The notes beneath the pieces were generated by a model. It ran no database searches. It was not told the DNA's origin and saw nothing but the letters and a program-made list of their open reading frames with translations. Below, piece after piece: positions 14,067 to 23,393 of a stretch of 64,000 nucleotides of DNA. Position numbers and translations under genes: made by a program. This DNA comes from Cellvibrionales bacterium. GTDB taxonomy: Bacteria > Pseudomonadota > Gammaproteobacteria > Pseudomonadales > JAHEIH01. The stretch spans positions 1-64,000 of the forward strand of contig JAHEIH010000004.1 of NCBI GenBank assembly GCA_024639455.1. Reading direction: 5' to 3'. The stretch's first letter is position 1; each line of letters begins with the position of its first letter.

Positions 14067-14222
14067 AAAACATGTTCCTCTGATAGACGGGGTGTCCGTC
14101 TGGGTTTGTTGTCTATTAAACGGTTGTGGAGATTAACACATACCTATGCAAACTTAAACGCAAAATTATACTAATCTTACTCATGAGAAGCCGTATTTTA
14201 GCGCATGGAGGCGAATTTGTAA

Positions 14223-15251
14223 GTGTTGAAAAGCATCGTTATTTGTTCTGATGGTACTTGGAATCGACCGGAGCAAACCTCCTCCGATTGTGCAAGCAAT
14301 GTCCTTAAATTGAGCCGTTGTGTATTGAGCCGTGCTGCCCCTAATTCACAGCAAGTTTTTTATGACTGGGGCTTAGGTTCCTACCACGATTCTGTGCGTG
14401 CAGGAATGACGGGTCATGGCTTGGATAAAAATGTGCTCGACGCCTACCGCTACATCGTCCACAACTATGATGATGACAGCCAATTATTTTTATTTGGCTT
14501 TAGTCGAGGTGCCTATACCGTGCGCGCCTTGTGTGGCCTGATCAATAATGTCGGTATCCTGAAAAGCCCGTTCGGCGATCGTATTGCTGAAGCATGGCAA
14601 ATCTACAAATCTAGCCATCGCCGCGACCATCCCAAAGGTGATCGCGCTATGCATTTTAGCCAACAATATGCCCATGCCACCAAGCGTATTAGGTTTGTTG
14701 GAGTATGGGATACTGTGGGGGCGCTTGGTATTCCGTTCTCGCTGCTCGGGTGGTTAAACGATGATGATGAGTTTTACGATACACGATTATCCAGCAATAT
14801 CGATATCGCGCGACAAGCCTTGGCGATTGACGAGCGACGCGAAGATTTCGTGCCCGCCTTGTGGCAGCCTCGCGAGGGTGTTGATTTAAAGCAGGTGTGG
14901 TTTGCCGGAGTACACAGCGATGTGGGGGGCGGTTATCCCCGCGACAAGAATGGTTTGTTGAGTTCGGAGGCCCCCTTACGTTGGTTGCTAGCAGAAGCAG
15001 CTAAAGCAGGTTTGCAAGTGGACATGCAGGCCTCTATCGATGCGACTGATATGCCACAATTACATCGATCAAGGCGTCATGTGTTTCGCTTGAAAAGGCC
15101 ACTGGTTCGAGATTTGGCGCTGCATATAAAAGGAACGTCAATACACCGCACAGTATTGGAACGATGGCAGCAGCAGCCCAGTTATCGGCCCGTACAGCTA
15201 AAGAGACTGCTGGAAAAGGTAGGTCTTGAGGACCTACCGTGGAGTGATTAA
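14223..15251 (+). CDS. DUF2235 alpha/beta-hydrolase (Tle1-like phospholipase fold)
   Basis: 342 aa with a GTG start and GGAGG 12 nt upstream. The opening IVICSDGTWNRPEQ is the DUF2235 signature. The nucleophile elbow GFSRGAYTVRAL places Ser at residue 94. VGVWDTVGALG (about 160-170) and AGVHSDVGGGYP (about 230-241) supply the likely Asp and His. In this family some members are type VI lipase effectors, but most are uncharacterised. There is no signal peptide and no VgrG, PAAR or immunity gene nearby, so a cytoplasmic hydrolase is the safer reading. It converges on the DUF3016 gene with a 4-bp overlap. Confidence 0.8.
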   Translation: MLKSIVICSDGTWNRPEQTSSDCASNVLKLSRCVLSRAAPNSQQVFYDWGLGSYHDSVRAGMTGHGLDKNVLDAYRYIVHNYDDDSQLFLFGFSRGAYTVRALCGLINNVGILKSPFGDRIAEAWQIYKSSHRRDHPKGDRAMHFSQQYAHATKRIRFVGVWDTVGALGIPFSLLGWLNDDDEFYDTRLSSNIDIARQALAIDERREDFVPALWQPREGVDLKQVWFAGVHSDVGGGYPRDKNGLLSSEAPLRWLLAEAAKAGLQVDMQASIDATDMPQLHRSRRHVFRLKRPLVRDLALHIKGTSIHRTVLERWQQQPSYRPVQLKRLLEKVGLEDLPWSD

Positions 15252-15730
15252 TTGAGTTGTTTGATCATGTCGTGCCCCCAGCGTTTGATCATGTGTTTTT
15301 CATAATCAAACTCGCGATTGGTGCGGGGGCCACGGCTCAAATAGTTAAAGTCGCGAATTTTTTCCGACCCTTCATAGCGCACCGCGCCACTGGCATCGAG
15401 CACTTTAGCTTCGAAAGACATCCATGGGCTATATAAATCGGTCATCATACGCACGTCCCATAGTTCGCCCCGGCCAAACCGTGTATCCCCCGCCAAATCG
15501 ATATTGTTAACCACGATATGCAGGGTGTTGTCTTCGGGCAGTTTGGCGGCAACATTGCCAAAGAATTCGCCCATGCGGCTGAGCACACGCTTAGTGTAGC
15601 GCTCTTGCGATTCGCGACCGCTGTTTATGTCGGTATAACTGTCGACATTTTTAAATGAGATCTCTATTTGACCCGCCTGTACTGTAGGTATGAGCAGTGC
15701 GGCTAGGCAAAGGGGGAGTAGTGATTTCAT
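15248..15730 (-). CDS. DUF3016 secreted protein
   Basis: 160 aa. An N-terminal signal peptide ends near VQA-GQIE, followed by the DUF3016 pattern (ISFKNVDSYTDI, LWDVRMMTDLYSPWMSFE, EKHMIKRWGHDMI). Function is unknown; the protein should be periplasmic. Its ATG overlaps the stop of the upstream panE-like gene by 4 nt (ATGA), so it is probably co-translated with that gene. Confidence 0.75.
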   Translation of the reverse strand: MKSLLPLCLAALLIPTVQAGQIEISFKNVDSYTDINSGRESQERYTKRVLSRMGEFFGNVAAKLPEDNTLHIVVNNIDLAGDTRFGRGELWDVRMMTDLYSPWMSFEAKVLDASGAVRYEGSEKIRDFNYLSRGPRTNREFDYEKHMIKRWGHDMIKQLN

Positions 15731-16620
15731 ACTGTCTCTCTCCTTATCAGTTGCTGGTTTAACTGTTTTAACATGGGGGCCTCTAGCCCGGCAAGTTCTG
15801 CCTGGCGCAGCAACGATCCGTATACATATTCGCGCTCGCTAGGGCGCTGGGCACGGAAATCTTGCAGCATCGACGAGGTGTTCATCGCCGTAGCTTGGCA
15901 GACATTGCGTACTTGCTCGAACAGGTCGAGGCTGGCGTCGACGTGTCCGCTAGCATTGAGTACATTGGCAATTTCTTCCACTAGGGCGCACAACTCTTTA
16001 TAGACGTCGAGCCGCTGCAGGAGTTCCCCGTTGCGGCAGTCATGAATGACAGTAAGGCCGTTCATAGCGCCATTGATGGCTAATTTGCGCCATAGGGTAG
16101 GCAGAATGTCGGTACTAAAATTGACCTTCAAGCTTTGCTTGCTGAGTTCATCTGGAAGCTTTTTTGATGGGCCAAAAAGTTGCCCAATATCGGTGTGGCC
16201 AACGCCGGCGTGGACAATCTCTCCCGTGCCTGTGCGGGTGACACCTTCGGTGCATAGTGCAGCAAAAACACTCGCTGCGGGGTGCTGTTCGGCGATGGCT
16301 GCGTGTTGGCCTATGCCGTTTTGCAAACAAATGATGGCGGCGTCAGGCCTAAGGGCGTGTGCTATGGCCGCGAGAGCTGGCAAGCTGTCATAGGCTTTAG
16401 TGCACAGCAGCAGGCATTCGATATCCTTGTTAGCCAGGGCATTCGGGGCGGCGATATCAACAGGGTAGCTAGCACCGCCGCAGCGGATGCCGGTCTGGCG
16501 CAAGGTCATGGCACGCTCTGCGTCGCGCGCAATTAGGCATGGATTGATATCCGCTCTAAACAGTGACACTGCGAACAAACTGCCCAGCGCACCCGCCCCG
16601 AGTATATGTATTTTCGCCAA
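15727..16620 (-). CDS. panE: Ketopantoate reductase family protein (PanE/ApbA)
   Basis: 297 aa from a TTG at 16620, which has GAGG 7-8 nt upstream and puts the Rossmann motif (KIHILGAGALGSLFA) at the N-terminus as in PanE. Earlier in-frame starts would add non-conserved residues. The family reduces 2-dehydropantoate to pantoate with NADPH, the step between PanB and PanC, both encoded at 47-49 kb. Conserved catalytic regions are visible (LLLCTKAYDS; WRKLAINGAMNGLT containing the catalytic Lys). The gene is not in the panBC operon, so a related 2-oxoacid substrate remains possible. It is divergent from dcp. Confidence 0.75.
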   Translation of the reverse strand: MAKIHILGAGALGSLFAVSLFRADINPCLIARDAERAMTLRQTGIRCGGASYPVDIAAPNALANKDIECLLLCTKAYDSLPALAAIAHALRPDAAIICLQNGIGQHAAIAEQHPAASVFAALCTEGVTRTGTGEIVHAGVGHTDIGQLFGPSKKLPDELSKQSLKVNFSTDILPTLWRKLAINGAMNGLTVIHDCRNGELLQRLDVYKELCALVEEIANVLNASGHVDASLDLFEQVRNVCQATAMNTSSMLQDFRAQRPSEREYVYGSLLRQAELAGLEAPMLKQLNQQLIRRETV

Positions 16621-16714
16621 AACAGCCTCATGTCTCGTATTAACCTCGCTGCAGAGTACCGCACTTTGAGGTCTACTTATATAGTTGTTGCAAACCACAA
16701 AATGGAGAGATGCT

Positions 16715-18835
16715 GTGTTTAAAAAAATGACGTTGGCAGCGGCCTGTATCGGCCTCATAGCGTGTCAACAAGCCCCCCAAAAGGAGGTTGTTAGCGATGT
16801 TGCAAGCAATCCACTGTTACAGCCCTTCGCAGGGTCATACAACGGTGTGCCCGCCTTTGATGCAATGAATGTGGCCGATTTGGCGCCTGCACTTCGCTAT
16901 GGCATGCAGCAAACCTTGGGTGACGTCGACGCCATCGTGGCGAATCCCGCGCCCGCGACGTTCGATAACACGATTTTGGCGATGGAAAAGATCGGCAAAG
17001 CGCTTGATCGTGTCTACCCCTATTACGGTATCTGGCTGTCGAATATGTCGACGCCAGAGATACGCAAAATTGCCGGTGAGTTGGCGCCAGAGCTGTCGGC
17101 CTTTTCTTCTAATATTACCGCGAATAAAGGCCTGTTTGACCGTGTCGCCGTGGTCTACGCTCAGCGCGATAGCCTCAATGCGGAACAGCGTCGCTTGGTG
17201 GAGTTGACTTATCAGAACTTTATTAGCGCCGGCGCTCAGTTGAATGAGACGCAAAAAGCGCGCTATGCAGCGATAAACCAGCGTTTGGCGGAAGTTCGCA
17301 CCCAGTTTGCCAACAACGTATTGGCCGACGAAGAGGGCTATGTGACCTTCTTTGACGAAAATCAATTATCTGGATTACCTGACAGTTATATCAAATCCGC
17401 CGCGGCGGCGGCTACTGCGCGAGGCCAAGAGGGGCGCTACGCGGTAACCAATACCCGCTCGTCGATGGATCCCTTCTTGCGCTATTCGGATGAGCGCGAA
17501 CTGCGCCAAGTGGTGTGGAACAACTACTACAATCGCGGTGACAACGGCGACGACAAGGACAATAACGCGCTCATCGTTGAGACGCTCAAACTGCGACACG
17601 AGCGTTCGCAGTTATTGGGTTATAACAATTTTGCCGAGTGGCAGTTGGCCGACCGCATGGCTAAGACCCCCGACCGCGCCATGGACCTGATGATGAAAGT
17701 TTGGCCAGCGGCGATTGCTCGTGTCGATGAGGAAGTGGCTGATATGCAAGCGCTGGCTGATGCGCACGGCGACAATATCACTATTGCCCCCTGGGATTAT
17801 CGCTACTACGCCGAAAAAGTGCGACTAGCAAAGTATGATCTTGATTCCAACGAAGTGAAGAATTACTTACAGCTCGACAAGCTACGCGAGGCGATGTTCT
17901 ACGTTGCAGGTCGCTTGTTTAACTTCAATTTCACCCCGGTGGAGGAGGGCAGCGTGCCCGTTTTCCACCAAGATGTGAAGGTCTGGCGAGTCACCGATAA
18001 GACCAGCGGCGAGTTGGTCGGCCTGTGGTATCTCGACCCCTTTGCACGCCAGGGTAAGCGTTCGGGGGCGTGGGCAACTAGCTACCGCAGCTACAACCAG
18101 ATCGAGCCCAACCAAACGGTGCTGTCATCGAACAATTCAAACTTTATTAAAGCAGGGGAAGGCGAGCCGGTATTAGTGTCTTGGGATGACGCTGAGACCT
18201 TCTTCCACGAGTTTGGCCACGCGCTTCACTCGCTGTCTTCCAAGGTTACTTACCCCACGCTCAATGGCGGCGTTCGCGACTACACTGAGTTCCAATCCCA
18301 GTTGCTAGAGCGGTGGCTACTCACCGACGAGGTGATCAATAATTACCTGACCCATGTCGACACAGGCGAGTCGATCCCTGCCGAGTTGGTGGCTAAAATT
18401 AACAATGCGGCCACCTTTAACGAGGGATTCAAAACCACTGAATACCTCGCTTCGGCGATTATCGATATGAAGCTGCACACCATGGATCCTGAGGGGCTTG
18501 ACCCCGACGCCTTCGAGCGTGACACACTCAAGGCCATTGGTATGCCCGGTGAGCTGGTGATGCGCCACCGCACGCCGCACTTTAGCCATATTTTTTCAGG
18601 TGAATCTTATGCCGCGGGTTATTACGGTTACATCTGGGCCGAGGTGTTGACCTCAGATGCCGCCGAAGCGTTCGCTGAGGCGCCAGGGGGTTTCTACGAC
18701 GAAGAGGTGGCCAAGCGATTGGTGGATTATCTGTTTAGCGTAAGAAATGCGTTGGATCCCGCTGAGGCCTACCGCAAGTTCCGAGGTCGTGACGCCAAGG
18801 TTGAAGCGCTAATGCGTGACCGCGGATTTTTGTAA
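16715..18835 (+). CDS. dcp: Peptidyl-dipeptidase Dcp-like M3 metallopeptidase, lipoprotein
   Basis: 706 aa from GTG 16715, which has GGAGAG 5 nt upstream. The N-terminus (FKKMTLAAACIGLIAC) is a lipoprotein signal with lipobox LIAC, so the enzyme is anchored on the outer side of the inner membrane or in the outer membrane. The zinc motif HEFGH is at residues 498-502. The rest follows the Dcp/oligopeptidase A fold (DPFARQGKRSGAW, ESYAAGYYGYIWAEV). Dcp removes C-terminal dipeptides from peptides. The lipid anchor differs from the soluble E. coli Dcp. Confidence 0.88.
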   Translation: MFKKMTLAAACIGLIACQQAPQKEVVSDVASNPLLQPFAGSYNGVPAFDAMNVADLAPALRYGMQQTLGDVDAIVANPAPATFDNTILAMEKIGKALDRVYPYYGIWLSNMSTPEIRKIAGELAPELSAFSSNITANKGLFDRVAVVYAQRDSLNAEQRRLVELTYQNFISAGAQLNETQKARYAAINQRLAEVRTQFANNVLADEEGYVTFFDENQLSGLPDSYIKSAAAAATARGQEGRYAVTNTRSSMDPFLRYSDERELRQVVWNNYYNRGDNGDDKDNNALIVETLKLRHERSQLLGYNNFAEWQLADRMAKTPDRAMDLMMKVWPAAIARVDEEVADMQALADAHGDNITIAPWDYRYYAEKVRLAKYDLDSNEVKNYLQLDKLREAMFYVAGRLFNFNFTPVEEGSVPVFHQDVKVWRVTDKTSGELVGLWYLDPFARQGKRSGAWATSYRSYNQIEPNQTVLSSNNSNFIKAGEGEPVLVSWDDAETFFHEFGHALHSLSSKVTYPTLNGGVRDYTEFQSQLLERWLLTDEVINNYLTHVDTGESIPAELVAKINNAATFNEGFKTTEYLASAIIDMKLHTMDPEGLDPDAFERDTLKAIGMPGELVMRHRTPHFSHIFSGESYAAGYYGYIWAEVLTSDAAEAFAEAPGGFYDEEVAKRLVDYLFSVRNALDPAEAYRKFRGRDAKVEALMRDRGFL

Positions 18836-18839
18836 TCCA

Positions 18840-18916
18840 CTTTGTGGGGCCTTGATTGAAGAACAAGGGAGCTGACCTTAAGCATTCGCTAGGTCTATGA
18901 CCTAGCTCCCACAAAG
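18840..18916 (-). repeat. REP/REPIN-like nested palindrome
   Basis: A perfect hairpin GCTAGGTC-TAT-GACCTAGC (18888-18906) sits within GGGAGCT/AGCTCCC arms (18867-18873, 18904-18910) and an outer 9-bp inverted repeat CTTTGTGGG/CCCACAAAG (18840-18848, 18908-18916). On the minus strand the core reads GTGGGAGC...palindrome...GCGAA, the layout of Pseudomonas-type REP sequences. No RAYT transposase is in the window. It could also act as a terminator for dcp, although it has no T-run. Confidence 0.6.
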
Positions 18917-19024
18917 CAATCGAACAAGGTCCCCTCTTGTCATTGTTAGGTTACTGGCTCGCCCTCTAGACGCCGCCGTTGGATATTTTTATTGTGCTGT
19001 AGTTGATGGATTAAGGAGCACAGC

Positions 19025-19567
19025 ATGCGTGTATTTTGGGTGGCATTATTTTTATTTGTAGTAGGCAGTATTGCCCAGGCGGAAGACGTTGATGTCAGCA
19101 AGGGCGAATGGCCTTCGCAGCAACCACCGGCACCGCTTGCGGCGTTGGCCTTGGAGTTGGTGGTCACCATTGACCCGAAAATCAATGTTGGTGACAGCGA
19201 TCTAGGAACCCGCCAATTCATCCCCATCACCGGCGGCTATTTTCGTGGTGCAGATGGCTTAAGGGGTCAGGTTAATAATGGCGGTGCCGACTGGCAATTA
19301 GTGCGCCCCGATGGCGTGATGGTCATCGAAGCTATCTACTCCATTACCACCGACGACGGCACTGTTATCCAGGTCCATAATACCGGAATCTCGCACAACG
19401 AAGGCGGGCGTTACACCATCACAAATCCTGTGTTTCATGCGCCCAAAGGCAAGTATGAATGGCTCAATAAACGCCACTTTGTGGGCACCATTACTCCCGC
19501 CTTTAATAAAGGTGTTTTCGAGGCGGTGGTGATTCGAGCCTATGAGGTTAGCCAGCCCGAAGGCTAG
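19025..19567 (+). CDS. DUF3237 domain protein, exported
   Basis: 180 aa. A signal peptide (MRVFWVALFLFVVGSIAQA, cleavage before EDVD) is followed by the DUF3237 beta-barrel pattern (FIPITGGYFRG, GGADWQLVRPDGV, IEAIYSITTDDGTVI, VHNTGI). The family is widespread with no firm biochemical role. An exported form is less common than the cytoplasmic one. It stands alone between dcp and the yqhA-like gene. Confidence 0.8.
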   Translation: MRVFWVALFLFVVGSIAQAEDVDVSKGEWPSQQPPAPLAALALELVVTIDPKINVGDSDLGTRQFIPITGGYFRGADGLRGQVNNGGADWQLVRPDGVMVIEAIYSITTDDGTVIQVHNTGISHNEGGRYTITNPVFHAPKGKYEWLNKRHFVGTITPAFNKGVFEAVVIRAYEVSQPEG

Positions 19568-19607
19568 CTGTATTGATAAGAAGGTGGGGCGTTCGTTACC
19601 GATCGCC

Positions 19608-20099
19608 CTATTTTTTGGTCGCCTTGTCCAGTAATCCCATCGCGACCGCTGAAATCACAAAGGTGATGTGAATAATCACATACCACAGTAGTTTGGTCTC
19701 ATTTATGTTCTCGGCATTCATAAACACCTTGAGCAAGTGGATGGACGAGATGGCCACGATAGAGGCGGCCACTTTGTTTTTCAGCGAGTTGGTATCCAGT
19801 GTTCCCAGCCATGAAAGCTTCTCGGTTTCATCATTCATGTCTAAACGGCTGACAAAGTTTTCGTAGGACGAAAACATCACCATCACAATGAGGCCTGATA
19901 CCAGGGCGATGTCGATCAGTGACAGCACAATCAGGATGATTTCGGCTTCCTTCATGGCAAACACCTGCGGCATCAGGTGAAATACCTCTTGGAAGAATTT
20001 CAGGCCGAGCGCGATCAGCGTCAAACTCAAGCCAAGGTAGATGGGCGCTAATAGCCAGCGCGAGGCATACATGGCACGTTCAATCAATTTTTCAATCAC
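19608..20099 (-). CDS. yqhA: UPF0114 (YqhA) family inner-membrane protein
   Basis: 163 aa from a GTG start. It begins with the family motif [20 protein letters not shown] and contains about four hydrophobic helices (near residues 15-35, 50-75, 107-127, 135-157). The cytoplasmic loop holds [27 protein letters not shown], typical of UPF0114. The function of the family is unknown. Monocistronic. Confidence 0.85.
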   Translation of the reverse strand: MIEKLIERAMYASRWLLAPIYLGLSLTLIALGLKFFQEVFHLMPQVFAMKEAEIILIVLSLIDIALVSGLIVMVMFSSYENFVSRLDMNDETEKLSWLGTLDTNSLKNKVAASIVAISSIHLLKVFMNAENINETKLLWYVIIHITFVISAVAMGLLDKATKK

Positions 20100-20208
20100 G
20101 GGGTGTCCTCAAACGTTGATGAGTCAATTAATGGGTGTGTTTTGATCAATCTCAAGACCGGTGAGAGAAAAAAGTTCTATTGTTAACTCACCGGAGAGTA
20201 AATACTTA

Positions 20209-23200
20209 CTATGCCTGCAGTGTAGAAAGTAGCGATTGCGCAGGGTGGGGAAGGCGACGTTCGCTAAAGCGTTTCACCTGGCTGCGGCAGGAAAAACCGG
20301 TCGCCATGATCCGCTGAGTTGTATCGTTATCGATGGCGCGTCGCCATGATAAGTCATAGATATTGCGCGAGGTCTCTTGGTTTTTGGATTCGTGGCCATA
20401 GGTGCCCGCCATACCGCAGCAGCCCACGCTTTGAGCCGTCATCCTTTGGCCAAGCGCGGAGAAGACCTGCTGCCACTGGGCGGTTGAGGTCGGCGCGTTG
20501 GTCTTTTCGGTGCAGTGGCCGAGAAGTACGTGATCGGCAGGGGTAAAGCGATCCGCTACGGCCTCGAGGCTGTCTAGATGCTGTACCAAGAATTCTTGCA
20601 GCAGTGCGACTTTAGGGGCGGTGAATCCATGCTCTAGGCCGGCTTTCACGTATTCGTCGCGGTAGGTCATGGTCAGCGCAGGATCGACACCCACAAGTGC
20701 GATGCCGTGATGTTGAATGTTGTATAGCATGGCAGAATTTTTCTGCGCGGTCTTGCCGAAGCCCTTTAAGAAACCATAGAAATGCTGAGGTTTGCCATTG
20801 GGTTTGTAGGGGGCCAGCATGACGTTAAAGCTCAGTTCGCGCAGTAGGCGCAGCATATCTAGCACAACTTCGGCGTCGAAGTGGCTGGTAAAAGCATCTT
20901 GCACCACCGCAACGGTATTGTCGCGCTCAGCTTGGGTCAGCATGCCGATGTTGAGTGCCGTTGCCATTTTGAAACCTTCGCGAGTGGCGGCGCGCTGCAA
21001 ATCCTGCTCGCTCAGCATGGGGCTGTCGACCATCTGTACGGTTTTGGCCATAAGGGTTTTTACTAGGCTATTGCCCATGGCAGCGTTGTAGATCGGCTTG
21101 GTGTATTTGATCAGCGGTAGTGCAAATTCCAGCGAGGCGATGACGTAGTCCTTGGCTGGGCGCAGGTAGCGGCTGTAGTAAATCTCTAGGAACTTCGAGC
21201 GGAAGGTCGGTACATCGACATTGATCGGGCACTGACCGGTGCACGATTTGCAGCCCAAGCAACCGGCCATGGATTCAAACACTTCGTGACTAAAGTCCTT
21301 GCGACCCGATTTGAGTGCCAAGGTGTTCATGGCGCGGTAGTAAAGGGTAAATATACTGGGCCAGTAGCGAGCACGCTCACGGGTTTTTTCTAAATCCACC
21401 CCTTGTTGGCTGAGTTGTTTAAGCCATTCGCGCACCAACGAGGCACGGCCCTTGGGCGAGTGGATGCGTTGGCGAGTGCCTTTCCACGAGGGGCACATGG
21501 CGTCGTCGGGGTTCCAGTTAAAGCAGGCGCCGTTGCCGTTGCAGTACACCGCATCGCTGTATTCTTGCCAAGCGCTAGAGGCGATCAGGCGATCGCTATC
21601 GCCGCGGGTGGCCACTTCATCGATTTTGTACAGCTGGTGGGCGTCGCAGGGGGTACAAATCTTGCCCGGGTTTAGCTGGTTGTGCGGGTCAAACAGGGCT
21701 TTTACTTTTTGCAAAACGGGGTAAAGATCGCCGAAAAATTCTGGCGCGTATTCGCTGCGCACGCCCTTGCCGTGCTCGCCCCATAGCAAACCGTGGTATT
21801 TCTGGGTCAGTGCTACCACCTGGTCGGTGATCTTGCGTACACGGGCAATCTCAGTGTCGTTTTTCATATCTAGTGCAGGTCGCACGTGCAAAACGCCAGC
21901 GTCGACGTGGCCAAACATGCCATAGCGCAGGTTGCCGGCATCCAGCAGGGCACGGAATTCAGCGATGAAGTCGGCCAAATGTTCCGGTGGCACGCAGGTG
22001 TCTTCGACAAAGGGGACGGGGCGAGCCTCACTCTGCATGTTGCCCAGCAAGCCCACCGCTTTTTTGCGGATAGTCCAAATCTTACCCACTTCTGCATTGC
22101 TCATGGCAATGGTGTAGTTGAGGCGGGTGGGATTAGGTAATTCGGCAATTTTGGCTTCGAAACCTTGGAGTTTTTCGGTAAGTTCGGCCTCGCTGTTGGC
22201 GGTGTATTCCAGCAAGTTAGCACCGGCGATGACCTGCTCGCTTTCGGGAAAGTACTGCGCCACGGTATGCCAGCTATTGTCGCCTTTGGCTAATTCTAAT
22301 ACCCGAGAATCCACGGTTTCGATCGAGGTCGGTGCTGCCGCCATAAGCGCCTGGGCGTCACGCAGCGACGCGTCGAAATCAGTATAGCTCACGTTAACCA
22401 AGGCACTGTGGCTGGGAATGTCGAGTAGGTTCAATTTGGCTTCAACAATGAAGCCAAGGGTGCCTTCGCTGCCGCATAAAATGCTATTGAAGTCGAAGTC
22501 GCCGCAGGCTGTGAAAATATGGGCTAAATCGTAGCCGGTAAGGCAGCGGTTTAACTTGGGGAAGGTCTGCTCGATTTGTTCGCCATGGGCGTCTTGGATG
22601 TCGGCCAGCAGACGGTGGGCACTGGCTACGAGGGTATCTTTAGCCGATTGGCTGCGCAGTTCGTCTCGGCTGATGGGCGAAGAGGTAAACAGCTCGCCGC
22701 CGAGGAAAACGGTCGACAGTTCCAGTACGTGATCGCGTGTTTTGCCGTAGGCACAAGACCCTTGGCCGGAGGCGTCGGTGTTGATCATGCCGCCAACAGT
22801 GGCGCGGTTACTGGTTGAAAGTTCGGGTGCAAAAAATAAACCATGCTTGGCGATCGCGGCACCGAGTTGATCTTTGACCACACCGGCTTCGACCCGTGCC
22901 CATTTTTCTTCGACGTTGATCTCGAGGATGCGATTCATGTATTTCGACAGGTCGACCATGATCCCGTCGCACAAAGACTGGCCATTGGTGCCGGTACCGC
23001 CGCCGCGCGGGCTAAATACAATATCGTGAAAACGCTCTGCAGCTGCGAGGCGGCAAAGAGATACCACGTCGTCGCGATCGTGTGGGTAAACCACCGCTTG
23101 AGGCAGAATTTGATAAATGGAATTGTCGGTCGAGAGGGCCAAGCGGTTGCTGTCGTCGCGGGCGATATCACCGCGGAAACCCGACGCAGATAGGGCATCC

Positions 23201-23256
23201 AAATAGTCTAGATAGAGGGCGTCGATAGGGGATAGGGTATTCAGTGCTGGAATCAT
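20209..23256 (-). CDS. ydiJ: FAD/Fe-S D-2-hydroxyglutarate dehydrogenase (YdiJ family)
   Basis: 1015 aa from ATG 23256 (MIPALN), matching the E. coli YdiJ N-terminus; a TTG at 23277 would add seven residues. Domains in order are a PCMH-type FAD-binding domain (FSPRGGGTGTNGQSL, SEGTLGFIVEAKL) and an FAD-linked oxidase C-terminal domain (GHVDAGVLHVRPAL, EHGKGVRSEYAPEFFG). A 4Fe-4S ferredoxin segment (CLGCKSCTGQCPINVDVP) and a C-terminal cysteine-rich domain (VGCCGMAGTYGHE) complete it. YdiJ oxidises D-2-hydroxyglutarate to 2-oxoglutarate. It is divergent from the HAD operon. Confidence 0.88.
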   Translation of the reverse strand: MIPALNTLSPIDALYLDYLDALSASGFRGDIARDDSNRLALSTDNSIYQILPQAVVYPHDRDDVVSLCRLAAAERFHDIVFSPRGGGTGTNGQSLCDGIMVDLSKYMNRILEINVEEKWARVEAGVVKDQLGAAIAKHGLFFAPELSTSNRATVGGMINTDASGQGSCAYGKTRDHVLELSTVFLGGELFTSSPISRDELRSQSAKDTLVASAHRLLADIQDAHGEQIEQTFPKLNRCLTGYDLAHIFTACGDFDFNSILCGSEGTLGFIVEAKLNLLDIPSHSALVNVSYTDFDASLRDAQALMAAAPTSIETVDSRVLELAKGDNSWHTVAQYFPESEQVIAGANLLEYTANSEAELTEKLQGFEAKIAELPNPTRLNYTIAMSNAEVGKIWTIRKKAVGLLGNMQSEARPVPFVEDTCVPPEHLADFIAEFRALLDAGNLRYGMFGHVDAGVLHVRPALDMKNDTEIARVRKITDQVVALTQKYHGLLWGEHGKGVRSEYAPEFFGDLYPVLQKVKALFDPHNQLNPGKICTPCDAHQLYKIDEVATRGDSDRLIASSAWQEYSDAVYCNGNGACFNWNPDDAMCPSWKGTRQRIHSPKGRASLVREWLKQLSQQGVDLEKTRERARYWPSIFTLYYRAMNTLALKSGRKDFSHEVFESMAGCLGCKSCTGQCPINVDVPTFRSKFLEIYYSRYLRPAKDYVIASLEFALPLIKYTKPIYNAAMGNSLVKTLMAKTVQMVDSPMLSEQDLQRAATREGFKMATALNIGMLTQAERDNTVAVVQDAFTSHFDAEVVLDMLRLLRELSFNVMLAPYKPNGKPQHFYGFLKGFGKTAQKNSAMLYNIQHHGIALVGVDPALTMTYRDEYVKAGLEHGFTAPKVALLQEFLVQHLDSLEAVADRFTPADHVLLGHCTEKTNAPTSTAQWQQVFSALGQRMTAQSVGCCGMAGTYGHESKNQETSRNIYDLSWRRAIDNDTTQRIMATGFSCRSQVKRFSERRLPHPAQSLLSTLQA

Positions 23257-23393
23257 GGCGCTCGAGTCGTGGTCCAAAAAAAACTATTTTACTCTGCTTT
23301 AGTGGCTAGGCCAAAACGAATCCTTCGAATGATCGACATCCATGGCTTCGAATCGCTGTGATAGAATGCGCGCACGATTTGGGAGAGAACACT

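Noticed and set aside
14223-15730. DUF2235 and DUF3016 genes as a type VI effector-immunity pair
   Set aside because: They are convergent, the second is co-translated with a PanE-like gene, and no secretion genes are present.
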